Assembly (NCBI RefSeq): GCF_905171775.1
Contig: NC_053501.1
Coordinates: 21,009,512-21,073,511, forward strand
Direction of reading: 5' to 3'
DNA from: Rana temporaria
Taxonomy: Eukaryota; Chordata; Amphibia; Anura; Ranidae
Length of the DNA: 64,000 nt
Below the pieces are notes generated by a model. That model was not told the origin of the DNA. It did not search any database and saw nothing but the letters and a program-made list of their open reading frames with translations. Below, in pieces: positions 22,790-33,145 of the stretch; the stretch's first letter is position 1, and each line of letters starts with the position of its first letter. Made by a program: the position numbers and the translations under genes.

Positions 22790-23487
22790 CCAGTTAAGGA
22801 CCAGCCGCTGGACACACAACCGTTTTTCATGACGAGAAAAATGCAATTTTTTAAATTGGTCGTTAAAAATGGTCGTGTGTAGGCTCCAGAGCATTTTTTT
22901 TTTAGAAAAATGGCCATTAAAAATTTAGAACCTGCTCTATTATATATTATATTATGAACATCAATCTGTCTCCTCCTCCAGGCAGTGCCATTCCTTCACA
23001 GTTAGAAACACCCCCCTAGGACACACATTTAACCCCTTGATCACCCCTACAGTAATCCGTAGCTATTTTTAGCTCTGATCGCTGTATAAATGTCAATGGT
23101 CCCAAAAAAGTGTCAAAAGTGTCCGATCGCAGATCACCACTATTACTAGTAAAAAAATAATAATAATAAAAATGTCATAAATCTATCCCCTATTTTGTAG
23201 ATGCTATAACTTTTGCGCAATCCAATCAATATGCGCTTATTGCGATTTTATTTATTTATTACCAAAAATATGTAGAAGAATACATATCGGACCTAAATTA
23301 AGGAAGAAATTCTTTTTTTTTTCTTCATTTTTTGGGGGGGGATATTTATTATAGTACAAAGTAAAAAATATTGTTTCTTTTTTTTTTTCAAAATGTTGGC
23401 TTTTTTTGTTTATAGCGCAAAAAAAAAAAAAATCGCAGAGGTGATCAAATGCCACCAAAAGAAAGCTCTATTTGTGCGGATCATTTC
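22790..23487 (-). mobile_element. Inverted, truncated copy of the same TTAA family
   Basis: TTAA at 22786-22789 then CCAGTTAAGGACC. Shared internal blocks run opposite to 21936-22697 in part (GTCAATGGTCCCAAAAAAGT against its inverse). 22809-22935 is material of the TGCCGCG MITE family (AACCGTTTTTCATGACG). It fades out next to the 23-bp minisatellite. Confidence 0.65.
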
Positions 23488-23496
23488 AGGTTCACT

Positions 23497-23681
23497 GTGC
23501 CCATCAAATGCAGCTTTATGGTGCCCATCAATGCAGCCTCACTGTGCCCATCATTGCAGCCTCTCTGTGCCCATCATTGCAGCCTCACTGTGCCCATCAA
23601 TGCAGCCTCGTTGTGACCATCAATGCACTCTCGCTGTGCCCATCAATGCAGCCTCACTGTGCCCATCATTGCAGCCTCGCC
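23497..23681. repeat. 23-bp minisatellite, eight copies
   Basis: Unit GTGCCCATCAATGCAGCCTC plus ACT, eight tandem copies with a few substitutions (CATCATTG variants). 23 is not a multiple of three, and the overlapping frames are chance. Confidence 0.85.
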
Positions 23682-23709
23682 ATTTCCTGGATCACACTCA
23701 GCGGCTGAT

Positions 23710-23906
23710 GTATGGCACCGAGCTGGGTCTGTGTGTGTAAGGCGGCGCTGTAACAAGGTCACGCCCCCCTAGACTTGCTCGTGTGATAGGCAGAACACTG
23801 ATTCAATCAGTGTTCCATCTAGAAGACTATCACATGAGTCGGTCTAGAGGGGTAGGACTTTGTTACAGCGCTGCCTTACACTTACAGACCCAGTTCTGTG
23901 CCATAC
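23710..23906. repeat. Inverted repeat, GTATGGCACCGAGCTGGGTC arms
   Basis: The left arm GTATGGCACC...GGGTCTG pairs with CAGACCCAG...GTGCCATAC. The centre contains GAACACTGATTCAATCAGTGTTC, a perfect palindrome near 23790-23814. MITE-like; no duplication identified. Confidence 0.7.
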
Positions 23907-24660
23907 TAGAGGAGGAGCCTGACGACAGAGAGAGGGAGGAGAGCGCTGCAGCCGTCACTCAAAGCGGCCCCAGGGCAGCCGGCCTACTGGAAGTTTCCCG
24001 ACAGGCCAGTCTGGCCCTGCCGCTCTGCTTATGCAGAGGGGACACAAAAACAGCCAGCTCTCCTCTATGGGCAGTCGGGTGTAAACATGTTCCTTGACAC
24101 CTGCCGCTCCATAGAGGAGACTGGATGGTCAGATTGGGTATACCTGAAAAACTGACAGGCGGATCCAATTAGTCAGCCTGTGTGAAAGGGCCCTTAATTG
24201 AAAATATCTACACTTGGGGGGAAAACACTGTCCTCTAATTGGATCAGTGTGTCCCATTGGTGTTCATACCATGCTGACGTCGAGTTAAGCACCAACATCA
24301 AAAACAGACGCCTAAATTAAAAAAAAAAAAACTCTGAACCAAATTAATCCTGAAACAGATTTTTACCACACTGGCTTATAAAACTAAATACCTGGTAGCG
24401 TTTTATATTTCACCATATTAACCCTCATGTATTGGGCACAGTCCCAAATTTTGCATAAGCAGAATTTTAAGCACACAAGTTAATATCAAAGTTTCATTTA
24501 AAGACACCAGCTGCCATCCTGCACAGGTTTATTCATTTGGGACTTTTACTAGGTCAACTTAATACTTGACTACTGCTTATTATCCCATCAGTCATCAGGG
24601 ACGACCCGCGATCTAATTGCCAAGCATTTATGTTGCTTGGCAACCGTAAATACCGAGTCA
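23907..24660. other. No gene recognised
   Basis: GC-richer to 24110 with a self-complementary pair (CTCTCCTCTATGG / CCATAGAGGAGA) and a TGTGAAAGGGCCC relic at 24180. Then AT-rich unique-looking sequence. Confidence 0.4.
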
Positions 24661-25180
24661 TAATCCTTAAAGGGATAGTGTAGAATTCTGCGCCCCTGTA
24701 GCGAAGCAAAGCTTTATTTCCCCCAGCGCCCCGCGCTTTTTAATTCAGAGAATAAAATGCATAATGAATAATTAATTATCTGCTTGAAGGCACAATAGCT
24801 GCCTACTTTTGAATATTCATCACTGACATTATTAATTCACTAGAAATCCCAGGGAACGGCGGGATAGGCTGTTAGCTTAGCTGGAAGACAATCGGATCAT
24901 GCTCAGCGCTCAGCTCCGGCAGTCTTGAAAAGCTGACACATTTCTCTAAAGTTTTCGGATTGATCTGGCTGATGACCACCTGGTTGGAATAGCGAAAACA
25001 CACACAATGAAGTACAACAACTTAGATTGGCTACAAAGCTGCAAATGCCAAACCTGATATTTCATATATGAGTTGAAGCTGATCTACTGAATCACACACA
25101 ATGACATCTCATATGTCTTTCAGCAAGTGGGATTTTAGGGTCCAGTACTGATGTGGTACTGGCAGTAGTTTAGAGCCACC
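24661..25180. other. Candidate conserved non-coding sequence
   Basis: Low-repeat stretch with clustered AT-rich sites (TAATTAATTA near 24770, CATTATTAATTCACTAG near 24828), a POU-like ATGCATAATGAATAATTAAT near 24758, and unusual composition. Regulatory identity is a guess from composition only. Confidence 0.25.
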
Positions 25181-25549
25181 TGGACATGCTTACCTGCTCT
25201 GTGCTATGGTTTTGCACAAAGCATCCTATTCTGGGCTCCCCCCCCCCCTGCTGGTGCTCCTGGCTCCTCCCCCTTCCAAATGCCTCCTTAGCAAGCCACT
25301 TGCTATGGGAGCACTCATGCAGGCTCAATCTTGAGCCGGCTCTGTGTGTCCTGTGTGTCTATTGCATACCTCCCAACATTTAAAAAGTCCACTGCGGGAC
25401 AGTTGTTGAGCGGGGGGGGGGGGCGAAGTGGATGTCTCTCACCTTAGCACAGAATGTCTCCTCAGCAGTCAAGAGGCTCCTCTGAGCCTCTTAACCTTGG
25501 GTTCTAGCTACTTGGCACAACCTCAAGAAATCGTGGAAGTGTCATCCTA

Positions 25550-25830
25550 TACATCATTATTATTATTATTTAAGGTACTTATATAGTTTAATTATATCGT
25601 TTCAATTTACGCAGCGCTTTACATATACATTGTACATCAGTCCCTACCCTCAAGGAGCTTACGATCTAAGGTCCCTAACTCACATTCATATACTAGGGCA
25701 AATTCTTTAGACAGAAGCCAAATAACCTACCAGCATGTCTTTGGAGTGTGGGAGGAAAGCGGAGTACCCGGAGGAAACCCACGCAGGCACAGGGAGAACA
25801 TGCAAACTCCAGGCAGGTAGTGCCGTGGTA
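25550..25830. mobile_element. Fragment of a widespread vertebrate repeat
   Basis: After an ATT microsatellite (25556-25571) come CAGCGCTTTACATATACATT and GTGTGGGAGGAAAGCGGAG, GTACCCGGAGGAAACCCACG, GAGAACATGCAAACTCCA. This text is familiar from fish and amphibian genomes as part of a dispersed retroposon; the exact family is not assigned. Confidence 0.55.
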
Positions 25831-26400
25831 TACAGCCATTTGACCCTTAATAAAAGACCCCCCCCCCCCGAATATTCCAGTGACTATTTTACTATTTTGT
25901 ACATGTGAAAAAAGTGTGGAGTTTCACTTTTCACTATCCTCCTAGGGGGATTGTTTTTAGGGGGGGGGGGGACAGCAGCCTTTGGCGTACACATTTGGTC
26001 CTAAGCGCAGGATTTATTTATCTATTTTTATTTTGTACATGTACACTATATCAGTGTACAGATTAGACATAATGATTGGTCAGAATAAAAATAAAAGTGT
26101 ACTAGAAACAGCAATTAAAAGCAGGGGAAAAATTGTGATTAGATATAACTGAGGAAATGAAAAACACAAAATGTGTCACAGGTTGAATATATTATAAAGG
26201 TGAACTCGTGCTTTAAAAATACTAGAGCATCCAAATTTCAAATTTAATGGAAAGGAAAATCCTAGTTATTAAAGGGCTTTTACCTGACGAAGATGAAAGA
26301 CCAACTAAAAACAAATGTACATGGTAGATCTTGAGGTCAAGGCTGGATATAAACATGTAAATTGCAAGAGCAAATGGCTGCTTGAAGAATTTAAATAAAA
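25831..26400. other. No feature recognised
   Basis: Contains C- and G-runs (25859-25869, 25961-25970) and otherwise AT-rich sequence without a recognisable family. Confidence 0.35.
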
Positions 26401-26922
26401 TTTAATTTGGGAAAAAAACATGCGGCTCCCCTGCAAAGTGGCTTGGCTTGGCTACGTGGTGGCTCTTACACAATAGGGAACTCTTGTTCTATTCCCTCGG
26501 CTGGAGTATATGACCTCTTAGAGCCTCCAATACAGAAATTAGATTGAATTCTATTATTCCTCTATGCATGGCAATGGTTTGAGGTGAAATTCCCTGTATA
26601 TTCTCCCTAAGAATGCTTTTGATTAATGAGGCTGCCATTGTGTATTATAAAATTAGAAAACAAGGGCGGATACAAAGTGAAGTGAAAGCGGAAAGCAAAA
26701 GTCATATTCTTAGAGATGCTAATAAGCCACAAGACCTGCTGTACCTCCCCACTTAGCTGTGACTATGCAATTGGAAAGAACAGTTTTCTGTATATAGATG
26801 TAGCAACAGTTTCTGGATTTCACAGTAAACACAATTTATTTATGTAATGCACTGTAAAACTACCATAACAAAAAACAGTCATATTTTCAAAATGTTTTAG
26901 ATATACAGTAAAACCTTGGATT
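26400..26922. other. Candidate conserved non-coding sequence
   Basis: Repeat-poor, with balanced composition and words such as GCTTTTGATTAATGAGGCTG and GCTAATAAGCCACAAG. No splice-bounded coding frame that I recognise. Confidence 0.2.
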
Positions 26923-27260
26923 GCGGGCATAATTCATTCCGAAAACATGCTTGCAATCCAAAGCACTTGTATATCAAAGCAAATTTCCCTATAAGAAATA
27001 ATGGAAACTCTGATGATTTGTTCCACAACCATTTATTGATAGGTCATTCAGTTTATAGTCCATATAAAAAGATTATAGCAATGTGACCAGGTTGTGTAAC
27101 CATAAAATGTCCATTTACAAATGGAAGCCTCCACAAGGGGATTAGAAGCAAATTACAGCAGGAGCTACAGAGTATTAAAGATAAGAGAGTTGCCTTTAAG
27201 TGTAGCGATATGGCTAAATTTAATGAAGCTCACATGGTTGATGATTAAAACAGGCACATT
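26923..27260. mobile_element. Tigger/pogo-like DNA transposon end
   Basis: TATACAGTAAAACCTTGGAT, then CCGAAAACATGCTTGCAATC and AAAGCACTTGTATATCAAAG, matches the terminal style of a widespread TA-duplicating element. Only one end is visible; no transposase frame. Confidence 0.5.
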
Positions 27261-27482
27261 TACAGTGCCTTGCGAAAGTATTCGGCCCCCTTGAACTTTG
27301 CGACCTTTTGCCACATTTCAGGTTTCAAACATAAAGATATAAAACTGTAATTTTTTTTTGAAGAATCAACAACAAGTGGGACACAATCATGAAGTGGAAC
27401 GAAATTTATTGGATATTTTAAACTTTTTTAACAAATAAAAAACTGAAAAATTGGGCGTGCAAAATTATTCAGCCCCCTTAAG

Positions 27483-28300
27483 TTAATACTTTGTAGCGCC
27501 ACCTTTTGCTGCGATTACAGCTGTAAGTCGCTTGGGGTATGTCTCTATCAATTTTGCACATCGAGAGACTGAAATTTTTGCCCATTCCTCCTTGCAAAAC
27601 AGCTCGAGCTCAGTGAGGTTGGATGGAGAGCATTTGTGAACAGCAGTTTTCAGTTCTTTCCACAGATTCTCGATTGGATTCAGGTCTGGACTTTGACTTG
27701 GCCATTCTAAGGCCCCGTACACACGATAGAATCCATCCGCAGATAAATCCCAGCAAATGGGTTTCTGCGGATAGATCCTATGGTGTGTACACGCCAGCGG
27801 ATCTGTTTCCGCGGAGAAATCTCCTCTGGGATGGATTCCAGCAGATCGGATATTTGCTGTGCTGCACAACAAATCCATCTGCTGAAATCCATTCCAACGG
27901 ATGGATCCGCTCGTCTGTACAGACTTACCGGATCCATCCGTCCAAAGGGATTCCCCGCACGCGTCGTAATGATTTGACGCATGCGTGGAATTCCTTATAT
28001 GACAGCGTCGCGCCCGTCGCCGCGTCATAATAGCGGCGACGGCGCGACACGTCATCGGCAGAGGATTTCCGCGCGGATTTCAATGCGATGGTGTGTACAC
28101 TCCATCCCATCGAAATCAGCGGAAATCTTTGAGAGGATTTATCCGTGGAAACGGTCCGCTGGACCGTATCTGCGGATAAATCCTCTCGTGTGTACGGGGC
28201 CTTACACCTGGATATGTTTATTTGTGAACCATTCCATTGTAGATTTTGCTTTATGTTTTGGATCATTGTCTTGTTGGAAGACAAATCTCCGTCCCAGTGT
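27483..28300 (-). pseudogene. Tc1-type transposase fragment (C-terminal half), interrupted
   Basis: Minus-strand translation shows FQQDNDPKHKAKSTMEW (second catalytic Asp region), then after the inserted MITE EWPSQSPDLNPIENLWKEL with the third catalytic residue (Glu of PIEN), and the usual C-terminal end KGGATKY followed by a stop at 27483. The gap between segments is exactly the 27711-28201 element plus its TAA-type target. The N-terminal DNA-binding part and first Asp are missing. Not functional. Confidence 0.85.
27711..28201. mobile_element. Harbinger-like fold-back MITE inside Tc1
   Basis: Ends GGCCCCGTACACACGATAG and the inverse of CTCTCGTGTGTACGGGGCC; flanks TAA (27708-27710) and TTA (28202-28204). 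The usual Tc1 reading here would be TTCTAACACCTGG, so TAA is the likely original target. Near twin of 16914-17403. The 190-, 158- and 135-residue frames here read through MITE palindromes. Confidence 0.85.
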
Positions 28301-28735
28301 CAGGGACTCACCTTCCGATCCCGTCCATTCAGGGGAAACAGCAGTTTTCCTCTGTTTTTGCGCGCCGTCACGCGTCTCGTGCGCGTGCACAACGTGCACG
28401 TTTGGCGCCAAATCCACTTTAAAACCCCACTGCTGTGTCCAGCACATTGCTGCCTGATCTGCAGTTTGTGAGTGAACTTGTATCTGAGATCTGATAATCT
28501 GCTTGAACTTTTGATTGAACCTTTTGACCGCCCAGAGGGCCGCGTGCCTCGCAAGTGTGGCCGCGGGTCCCGAGAACTCGATGTTCCCGGGAGGCCCGCG
28601 ACTTGGTCGTCTCATCCAGCACGGTAGTCTTCTTCCTGGAGGATCTACCATCACACCTGGAAGGCCTACATCTCTTGGTTTGAAGAGATGGGCTGACTCT
28701 GTGTCCAGGGTCCTGCTGTTTTTACATGTTATTAT
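28301..28735 (+). pseudogene. Possible DIRS-type tyrosine recombinase remnant
   Basis: GC-rich block with GTGCACAACGTGCAC palindromes at its left. Near 28635-28700 one plus-strand frame reads IYHHTWKAYISWFEEMG followed by a stop, resembling the N-terminal core-binding helices of DIRS-type tyrosine recombinases. Only ~25 residues are convincing and stops flank them. Alternative: a chance frame in an unnamed LTR or other repeat. Confidence 0.3.
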
Positions 28736-28747
28736 TATTATTATTAT

Positions 28748-29040
28748 TTTACCGTAAAGTCCTTTTCTCTGACGTCCATGGACGGACACAGCACCCACCC
28801 CTCCTTTTTAGGTTTGTACTGCTTGTTACGAACTGAGGCTGCATACTGCAGGGAGGAGGGTTATGTCTGGAGGGACCGCCCCCTGGGCGGGGCTGTTCAA
28901 CTCTGTTAAAGTAACATGTATTTAATTATTTAACATGTTTCTGCCTAGTCCTCTCCTGTAAACAGGGAACATAACCCACTTGTCAAGATTTAAGGAGCTG
29001 TGTCCGTCCATGGACGTCATAGAAAAGGATTTTACGGTGA
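28748..29040. mobile_element. ~290-bp MITE, TTTACCGTAAAGTCC ends
   Basis: Left end TTTACCGTAAAGTCCTTTTC...GACGTCCATGGACGGACACAGC pairs with GCTGTGTCCGTCCATGGACGTC...GATTTTACGGTGA. Between them is about 190 bp of unpaired sequence. Target duplication unclear. Confidence 0.7.
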
Positions 29041-29048
29041 GTACAAAA

Positions 29049-29640
29049 AATCCTATTATTTTTTACTTTTTGCTATAATAAATATCTCCAAAAAATATAT
29101 AATTTTTTTTTCCACAGTTTAGGCCAATACGTATTCTACATATTTTTGGTAAAAAAAATCGCAATAAGCCTTTATTGGTTTGCGCAAAAGTTATAGGCCC
29201 AGATTCTTAAAGGACTTACGACGGCGCAGCGCCGTGTACGCCGTCGTAAGTCCTAATCTGACCCGTCGTATCTATGCGTCTGATTCTTAGCATTAGTTAC
29301 TCATAGATATCCATTAGATCCGACAGGCATAAGTCTCGATCGAGTCTTCCTATAAAAGGGAGGACTCGATCGATGCAGCCGCCACAGTGAAGCACGGGGA
29401 AGCCGTGTTTACATACGGCTCTCCCCGTTCTTCAGCTCCGGGGAGCGATCGCGAGGGGGCGGCTAGAAACGAATAGCCGCGCCCTTGTCCCGGATCGCTC
29501 CCCGCGGGTTTCCGCTGCATGTACTGGGGGGTCCCGATCGGACCCCTGACCCGCGGAAAGGCAGGGACGTACATGTACGCCCATATGCCTGTACGTGCCA
29601 TTCTGTGGACGTACATATACATGCGGCGGGCGTTAACAAT
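29049..29640. mobile_element. TTAA-family remnant with nested family G fragment
   Basis: 29049-29193 (TATAATAAATATCTCC, GCAATAAGCCTTTATTGGTT) is interior of the 21936-type element. 29194-29335 begins GGCCCAGATTCTTAAAGG and is a shortened family G fragment. 29336-29640 contains palindromes ACTCGATCGA and CGTACATGTACG of the TTAA family's outer part. Confidence 0.55.
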
Positions 29641-29645
29641 TTAAA

Positions 29646-29770
29646 CATTTGATAAGTTTTCTATGGTGAATAAAATATAGGTTTATGAGATTTCCAATTA
29701 TTTGTATTTTGTTTTTATGTAGATTTTACACCGCGTCCCAACTTTTTGGGAACTGGGGTTGTATATGTTT
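29646..29770. mobile_element. DNA-transposon terminal fragment
   Basis: ATTTTACACCGCGTCCCAAC then TTTTTGGGAACTGGGGTTGT is the familiar terminal stretch of a fish/amphibian DNA transposon, possibly hAT. No transposase. Confidence 0.4.
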
Positions 29771-29819
29771 CACGGATATTGTTTTTTGTATGTTTACTGG
29801 TGCCTTTAAAGTGGTTGCA

Positions 29820-32013
29820 AACCCTGTTACACCACTTATACCTAGAGGTAAGCCTATAATAAGAAAGGAAAAAAGTGCGCTTACCAATAAAAACAAATAG
29901 TGAACAAGCTGCTGACTCAAAAATGTTATACTAACATAAAATCTGATACAAAAAATGGAGTAGCGCTGAATAAATGGAATGAAGGCCTTCAAAGGACAGA
30001 AGGCTATGTGAAAGAACAATGTCAATCAAAATGGTGTGGTACACATGAGTGAAGACAATTATTAATAGTCCAAGTGAAAATCAAGTTTGGAGCGTGACAC
30101 CCCAATGTGAATCAGAAGAGTGAAGTCTGGCTCCAATATAGAAAATACGACTTGCTGACCCTTACCACAAAGAAAGATCCTAGCGGACCTAGTCAAGCTG
30201 AAATCACTGGGTATGCTGAAGTAGACCTTGTCTGTATATACAGTCCCTCCAGGGGTCACCAATCGATCAATGAAGCAACCAAAAAAGAAAAAAACTCATA
30301 TAGTGTAAATCCGTGTATAATGAACACATAAGTGCATCCCCCAGTGACTGGCAACAGACAGTGTGAACATGAAAAAACCACCACCAGTACACACACTGAC
30401 CCTTACCAGAGCCTATGATCCATCAGGATCAGTCAGAGCATAGGGGATATACACAGTAGGCAGCAGTGGAACGTCTCAGCCAATGGTGGAACGGGAGATG
30501 CGGCAGGTCCGATATGTGAGAGGAGGAAAGAAAACTCACATAGCGTAATATCGTAAAAATATTTAATAGAAAAAGGGTAGTAACACTTACAATTGGATAA
30601 AAAATAACAGCAGAGTATGAGAAAAGCCAGCCGGCGTGTCAGAACGGATCCTCAGATTGCGGTGACGTCCCGTGACCACGTCTAGAGCAGACGAAACGTT
30701 GGGAGGCGACGTGCTGACGTCACCGCAATCTGAGGATCCGTTCTGACACGCCGGCCGGCTTTTCTCATACTCTGCTGTTATTTTTTATCCAATTGTAAGT
30801 GTTACTACCCTTTTTCTATTAAATATTTTTACGATATTACGCTATGTGAGTTTTCTTTCCTCCTCTCACATATCGGACCTGCCGCATCTCCCGTTCCACC
30901 ATTGGCTGAGACGTTCCACTGCTGCCTACTGTGTATATCCCCTATGCTCTGACTGATCCTGATGGATCATAGGCTCTGGTAAGGGTCAGTGTGTGTACTG
31001 GTGGTGGTTTTTTCATGTTCACACTGTCTGTTGCCAGTCACTGGGGGATGCACTTATGTGTTCATTATACACGGATTTACACTATATGAGTTTTTTTCTT
31101 TTTTGGTTGCTTCATTGATCGATTGGTGACCCCTGGAGGGACTGTATATACAGACAAGGTCTACTTCAGCATACCCAGTGATTTCAGCTTGACTAGGTCC
31201 GCTAGGATCTTTCTTTGTGGTAAGGGTCAGCAAGTCGTATTTTCTATATTGGAGCCAGACTTCACTCTTCTGATTCACATTGGGGTGTCACGCTCCAAAC
31301 TTGATTTTCACTTGGACTATTAATAATTGTCTTCACTCATGTGTACCACACCATTTTGATTGACATTGTTCTTTCACATAGCCTTCTGTCCTTTGAAGGC
31401 CTTCATTCCATTTATTCAGCGCTACTCCATTTTTTGTATAAGCCTATAATAAGGCTTAACTGTAAGTACTGTAAATATCTCCTAAAATGGTTTAGGAGAT
31501 AATTACCATATACCTTTGTGCCGACGTCATCAGCGCATGCACACTGAAGAAACGGCTCATTCTATGCATTAAGATAAAAAAACCTTCTGTGTGCGGCAAT
31601 CCCCCTCAGCCCCCCTAATACTTACCTGAGCCCCATCTAGATCCAGTGATATTGCAGCAGTGCCTCGGCTGCCCGGAACTCCCCTCCTCATTGGCTGAGA
31701 CAGCAGTATGGCACCATTGGCTCCTGCTGCTGTCAATCAAAGTTAGTCAGCCAATGAGGGGAGAGAGGGTGCTGGGCCAGGCCGCGGCTCCATGTCTGAA
31801 TGGACACAGGGAGCTGTGGCTCGGCTCGGGTGCCCCCATAGCAAGCTGCTTGCTGTAGGGGTACTCATCAGGAGGGAGGGGATCAGGAGCACCAAAGAGG
31901 GACCCGAGAAGAGGAAGATCTGGACTGCTCTGTGCAAAACCACTGTACAGAGCAGGTAAGTATAACATGTTTGTTATTTTTAATGGAAAAAAAAATGAGA
32001 CTTTAGTATCACT
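29820..32013. mobile_element. TTAA element (AGTGGTTGCAAACCC end) split by a fold-back
   Basis: TTAA at 29816-29819 and 32014-32017. Removing 29864-31453 (insert plus one duplication copy) restores GGTAAGCCTATAATAAGGCT, the usual interior of this family (compare GGTAAGCTTATAATAAAACA at 52948). Remaining ~600 bp has no gene. Confidence 0.7.
29864..31438. mobile_element. Fold-back element, near-identical 724-bp arms, 15-bp duplication
   Basis: TAAGCCTATAATAAG occurs at 29849-29863 and 31439-31453. A left tail of about 82 bp (with AAAAAAGTGCGCTTACC) is unpaired. 29946-30669 and 30716-31439 are inverse complements with only one mismatch noticed (CCAGCCGG against CCGGCCGG), the last base overlapping the duplication. 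The 46-base loop contains GTCT-AGAGC-AGAC followed by GAAACG. The twin 74- and 66-residue frames on opposite strands are mirror copies, not genes. Confidence 0.9.
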
Positions 32014-32017
32014 TTAA

Positions 32018-33145
32018 GGATTTAAGCTGTAATTAAATTAAAAATCTTTTTATTTTTTATTTTGCATGTGGTACAGAAGGGTTAGACCTTCTGTTAAGTT
32101 TGTATTGCTGTTGGTGTCCCTGCTGAGGAGATTTACCATCTCTGTTTGTCCATTGTCTCTGGTACAGAAAGTTGTCACAGGAACAGGGGGAAATCTTCTA
32201 ATGGGGACACCGGTTTTGGTGAAAACTGTCTACAAAATAGATATGTCAACTCACATTGGAGAGATCTCACTTTGAACTTCTTGCTTTGTATTTAGGACAG
32301 CATGTAATAAAAAGTTTTGACTTTACATACCCTTTAAAAAATAAAAGATGCTAGTTTTTCCATTGCTGATTACTTTGCAAAGGCAATATTAATGTGTGTA
32401 TATACTAAACAGAGGCTTCTGTAGTTGTCCGAAGTTCCCTTTTATAATCTTCCCTTGTCATCAAGACCGTCTTAAATAACCACCTCGTGTCCATGTTTCT
32501 CTTGCCTTTTTATCAAAGTCTAGGAGTATAATCATAAATAATGAATATGGAGATAAGAGAATCTGGGAAATCAATTTACTGAAAAATATTTGCATATTTT
32601 ATTAAAAGAAACTGTGAATAAATCCCTCAACAGGGTGGAATAATTCATGATTTGATTTGATTTGTATACATTAGACCCATGAGGGAAAATGAGGAAACTG
32701 AGTCATTTCTATAAAGCTCATTCTATTCATGAGTTGGCTTTTTTATTAATCAATATAGGAGGTACGGGGTTAACTTTGAGACTTGGTGATATATTTGCGC
32801 TGGAGGTGTGATGATTACTGAGTGTCTCGTGTAGTACCATAAATGAGAAACACAGCAAATCTCTGTGTGGGCCTATACTGAGCAGCTTTAATACATATTG
32901 ATTTAAAGGCCAACTTTGAGCTAATTTGTTTTTCAAAAATGTCTCCCCTTCCTTACAGGTGTAAAAATAGTCGGAAAAAAGCCACTTAGTCTGCAATAAT
33001 CACCTTAGTTTCAGGGTTCTATTCTGCAGTGCTGCCTTTTTGCTGCAAGATGTCCTCAGTCTACCGGGTTAAATGATGACCAATGTCATATTCTGAGTAC
33101 AGGGTGTTGTGGGCCTGCCCTCTGAAGAAGAGTGATCCTGGCACC
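32018..33145. other. No gene recognised; low-repeat stretch
   Basis: 32430-32660 is repeat-poor, with CATAAATAATGAATATGGAG and TATTTGCATATTTTATTAAA, and could be conserved non-coding sequence. No exon or repeat family named. Confidence 0.3.

Larger units (their letters stand above)
27263..28300 (-). mobile_element. Tc1-type transposon, truncated and split by a MITE
   Basis: Begins TA then CAGTGCCTTGCGAAAGTATT, a Tc1 terminal sequence; an internal repeat (AAAATTATTCAGCCCCCTTA) lies at about 27461-27480. The transposase lies on the minus strand. The element stops at about 28300 within the region coding the second catalytic Asp, so about half is lost. 27711-28201 is a younger insertion. Confidence 0.8.

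Noticed and set aside
23497..23681. CRISPR array
   Set aside because: Units are contiguous and similar throughout, with no unique spacers; the window is eukaryotic.
23393..23740. Cysteine-rich repeat protein frames
   Set aside because: They translate a 23-bp tandem repeat in shifting frames; not a conserved protein.
27483..28055. 190-residue minus-strand open frame as one protein
   Set aside because: It is the end of a Tc1 transposase fused by chance to the interior of an inserted MITE.
28202..28798. 198-residue minus-strand open frame
   Set aside because: Only the last ~25 residues are Tc1 transposase; the rest reads through unrelated repeats.
30107..31278. Two identical small proteins on opposite strands
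   Set aside because: They are the two arms of one inverted repeat; no domain and no codon-use signal.
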